A stretch of DNA of 44,011 nucleotides from Branchiostoma floridae. Lineage: Eukaryota; Chordata; Leptocardii; Amphioxiformes; Branchiostomatidae. Positions 32,546 through 44,011 of the stretch are shown piece after piece. The notes below the pieces were generated by a model, which saw only the letters and a program-made list of their open reading frames with translations, was not told where the DNA came from and did not search any database. The stretch lies in contig NC_049980.1 of the NCBI RefSeq assembly GCF_000003815.2, positions 10,135,492-10,179,502 of the forward strand, read 5' to 3'. Both the position numbers and the translations under genes were made by a program. Numbering within the stretch: position 1 is the stretch's first letter; every line of letters begins with the position of its first letter.

Positions 32546-35246
32546 TGCAGAATTTTGTTGCAATATTGGAAAGGCAGAGAACTTGGAAGTCAGGAAAATC
32601 AAAACTTATTTATCAAATATACATTTTGTCTGCAGTGCCATATACAACTTACCTCTAGGTTGTATGTGTAAGACCAATCACAATATACAGAGATAGCAAT
32701 CCTTATTTGGTGCTGAGTCAGTACAGATGTACAAGAACTTAAAATGGACTGTGTCACCAGTGATTGGCCACTAGCATTTATCCTATCAATTTCATCTGAC
32801 ATCAATTCTTTTTCCATGTTTAAAATAACCTGGTCTTTAAGTTCATTGTCTTCTATTTACATGCTTCTGGACACAAAAGGAAATAAACCTTACACAAGCT
32901 TCCGGATGCCATACGATTTTCTGAATCTACTAGTACATAATGATAATCATGTTTTTCCAGGAACAGAGGTACAACAATTAGTGTATCTCAGACACATCTA
33001 CATCTTATTTGTGTATCTACAAGGAACTACCTTTCTGTCTTCGTTTCCCTGCTAGAATTAAGCCATTCTAGAAATCTAGTACTTAAGCCATTAGAAAAGT
33101 AGTTAGGATACAAGTAGTGGCCAACCAAGCCCTGGCGATATTTCCTATATTACAGACTTCACACAACATTGTTTTCTACAACAGAACTAGGCACTGCAAG
33201 GTATAAGCATATTTGACCAGAATTGGTACATGTCAGCCTCCTGATGTCCTACCCCCACAGGGGTAGATGGCACAATCCACTGTACCACAAAATCACTTCC
33301 CATCATGCATTGTATTTGGCACAGCATTGTGGGTACACTTGCAGACACAAAGAGGTGCAAAGCTTATGGCTTGAAATTGGCTGCAACAAGAAGTACTATA
33401 GAGCAAGAAGACAGATCTTGTTGCTACCTCTGCAACTAAGATTTGAGAATTTGAAAACTTTGTACAGTAGATATTATACAATTTGCATCTGATCATCGCT
33501 AACATCTGTTCTCTGTCAAAGGTTTCATAATATTAAAAATAAATATTACGTGAAGATGCCATTTGATTACACAGGCTCTGTCATTGCGTCATGTTTGATC
33601 ATATAATTTACACTGAGGTTTACAAAGGCCTTCATTACCAGAGGTAGCACATGTCTATAATAAGTACATAGGAGTTGTACCTACTGTGTTCAACATCTCT
33701 AATCCATAGAGCAACAAATATTTCAGAAAGAGAGCTTTATTTTGCACACATTATTTACACTACAATTTCTTCTGAAACATACTTCTTTAATTATATAGGT
33801 GTTGGACTTCTTCCAACATTGAGTTTTTCTGGAGTTAGTACAACTGTCTACAGCCTTTCGTGCATCTGGATTAAATAGAAAACTCAAAACTAACAGATTA
33901 TGAAAATAATCCTTCATTAGGCTCTGACTTATTCTCACATTTATATACAGAAGAAAAAATAATCTCCCAACTTCATCAAACGTCACATGAAATCAGTACA
34001 ATGGAAACATACATCTGACGAGCCGGCTGTCACACGGCAGCCACACTCCATATGAGAAACTTTTACATCTTAACATCGTGGCTGCGTGCGGCCAGCGCTC
34101 CATCCCACGTGTACTCACATCTTCCCCACATTTACGTCTCAAAACTCCTGGACGTCAGAATACTCCAAACTCCCCATACGGACCCTCCACAAAGAAAGCA
34201 TTTTTTTCCGTTTTGCTATGAATCTGACCATTTGTATTGGAAGCTGCTTGCTTATTTGTTTGGACTCAATAAAACATCTACCAGGGTGCCAGAAAAACTA
34301 TAATATGCCCCAGTGGCACCGAGGTGTCATGACTAAAAAGAAAAGAAAAAAGAAATAAAATAACATACACTGATAATATCTCTCAAAATGCCAAGCAGTT
34401 AGAAACATTCTGAAGACATGAGTCTGTAGCAAGGAACCATGGGTAATTTGGCACAACTTAAAAAACTACCTCCATGCTGGCTTGGTTGTCTATAGACATC
34501 ATTCTATTGAAGGGACCAATCAGACAACACTACTAGAACAGCCTCAAGTCTTTAAGAATGAGTAAGAAATGGCAAATGACTTCTATGGTATCACTGTCTA
34601 TTTGCATGCAAGCTTTGGTTGTACGCAAGCTTTGGTTGTACACAACCTTTGGCCAAAAAATAGCTGCCAATAAGAAATGCAGAGCAGGTATGTAAGAGCC
34701 TGCAATTAGTACTTTTTGTTTCCTCTTTTTTTTTTTTTTTCTTTTTTCAAATAAGTCAATCCCTGCCAAGAACAAGTGCTATTTCCACAGTGTACATGTA
34801 TGTCATCGGTCATGCTTGTCAGGTATAACTGTAGGTGATTGCTGGGAAGCATCTTAGAAAGCTTTGTTGGCTCTGGTTACATTGCACGTAGCACATTGAG
34901 GTAGATACATGGCAGGGTGATTTTGTTTTGTTACACTGTAACAACTGTGTCAATGGTGCTACTGGTCAGGACGGGTGGCAGAAATTGCAAAGGCAGTGTG
35001 ACTAACATTGAGGTAAAGTAGTAATCGGGACTCCTGGCATTGGATTTGTAAGTACATGTTCTCTTGGCATTTCAGGATTGCTTGATTTGTTCCGTTGCTA
35101 CTGAATAGATTTTACACAGCTTGTACTAAAAAATAGCTTGCTGCCTCAAAATTATATTACTCTCTTCAAATATATATATACACAATACATCTGTATAATT
35201 CTCCTGAATTGCATTGTGGATACAGCAGGGATAAGTGAATGTCTGC
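32546..35246 (-). other. Probable long 3' UTR of the insulin-like peptide receptor
   Basis: AT-rich, with no coding motif on either strand. It contains a poly-T run near 34725-34741 and a short duplication around GCAAGCTTTGGTTGTACGCA (about 34609-34634). Insulin and IGF receptor mRNAs often have long 3' UTRs; the boundary is inferred from AATAAA positions only. Confidence 0.4.

Positions 35247-44011
<8,765 letters not shown>

Overview
The window looks like nuclear DNA of an invertebrate chordate, most likely an amphioxus (Branchiostoma). Its genes are split by many GT-AG introns and lie in AT-rich DNA full of small foldback elements, a tRNA-derived SINE and degraded LINE tails. The receptor gene is a single insulin/IGF-receptor-type gene. 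The species call is inference from gene character, with no search behind it. Two 100-N blocks (28725-28824, 38214-38313) mark assembly gaps.

Four spliced genes were rebuilt by eye from splice sites, codon phase and protein motifs. (1) A complete seven-exon gene for a PAQR-family seven-helix membrane protein closest to PAQR3, minus strand, 3936 to 552. All its exons are short, so no single open frame reveals it. (2) A candidate secreted, dibasic-rich peptide precursor on the plus strand from 8634, behind a TATA box and a perfect CRE. Its exons 1-2 are well supported; its 3' end is uncertain, with a possible third exon at 11311. (3) SSR2/TRAP-beta, plus strand, 29198-30804, complete in its coding part, with one intron that looks U12-type. 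(4) The 3' two thirds of an insulin-like peptide receptor, minus strand, 44011 to 35247, in 19 exons: fibronectin III domains, alpha/beta cleavage site, transmembrane helix, NPEY motif, kinase domain and YxxM tail. SSR2 and the receptor converge tail to tail.

A tRNA-Gln(CTG) gene lies at 4482-4553 on the minus strand. The stretch from about 11.6 to 29 kb has no gene I can support. It carries paired-TIR elements, long hairpins, a ~115-bp tandem repeat at 18.27-18.85 kb, a LINE 3' end at 20.9-21.2 kb, microsatellites and isolated transcription-factor-like motifs. A 1.3-kb pogo/Tigger-like element sits in a receptor intron at 40486-41806.

The genes are not an operon-like set. The receptor signals for insulin-like peptides, TRAP-beta serves ER translocation of secreted and membrane proteins, and PAQR3 relatives sit in the Golgi. 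No new multi-gene system was found. The most notable items are the hidden PAQR gene, the orphan peptide precursor, the 12-nt receptor microexon and the U12-type intron.
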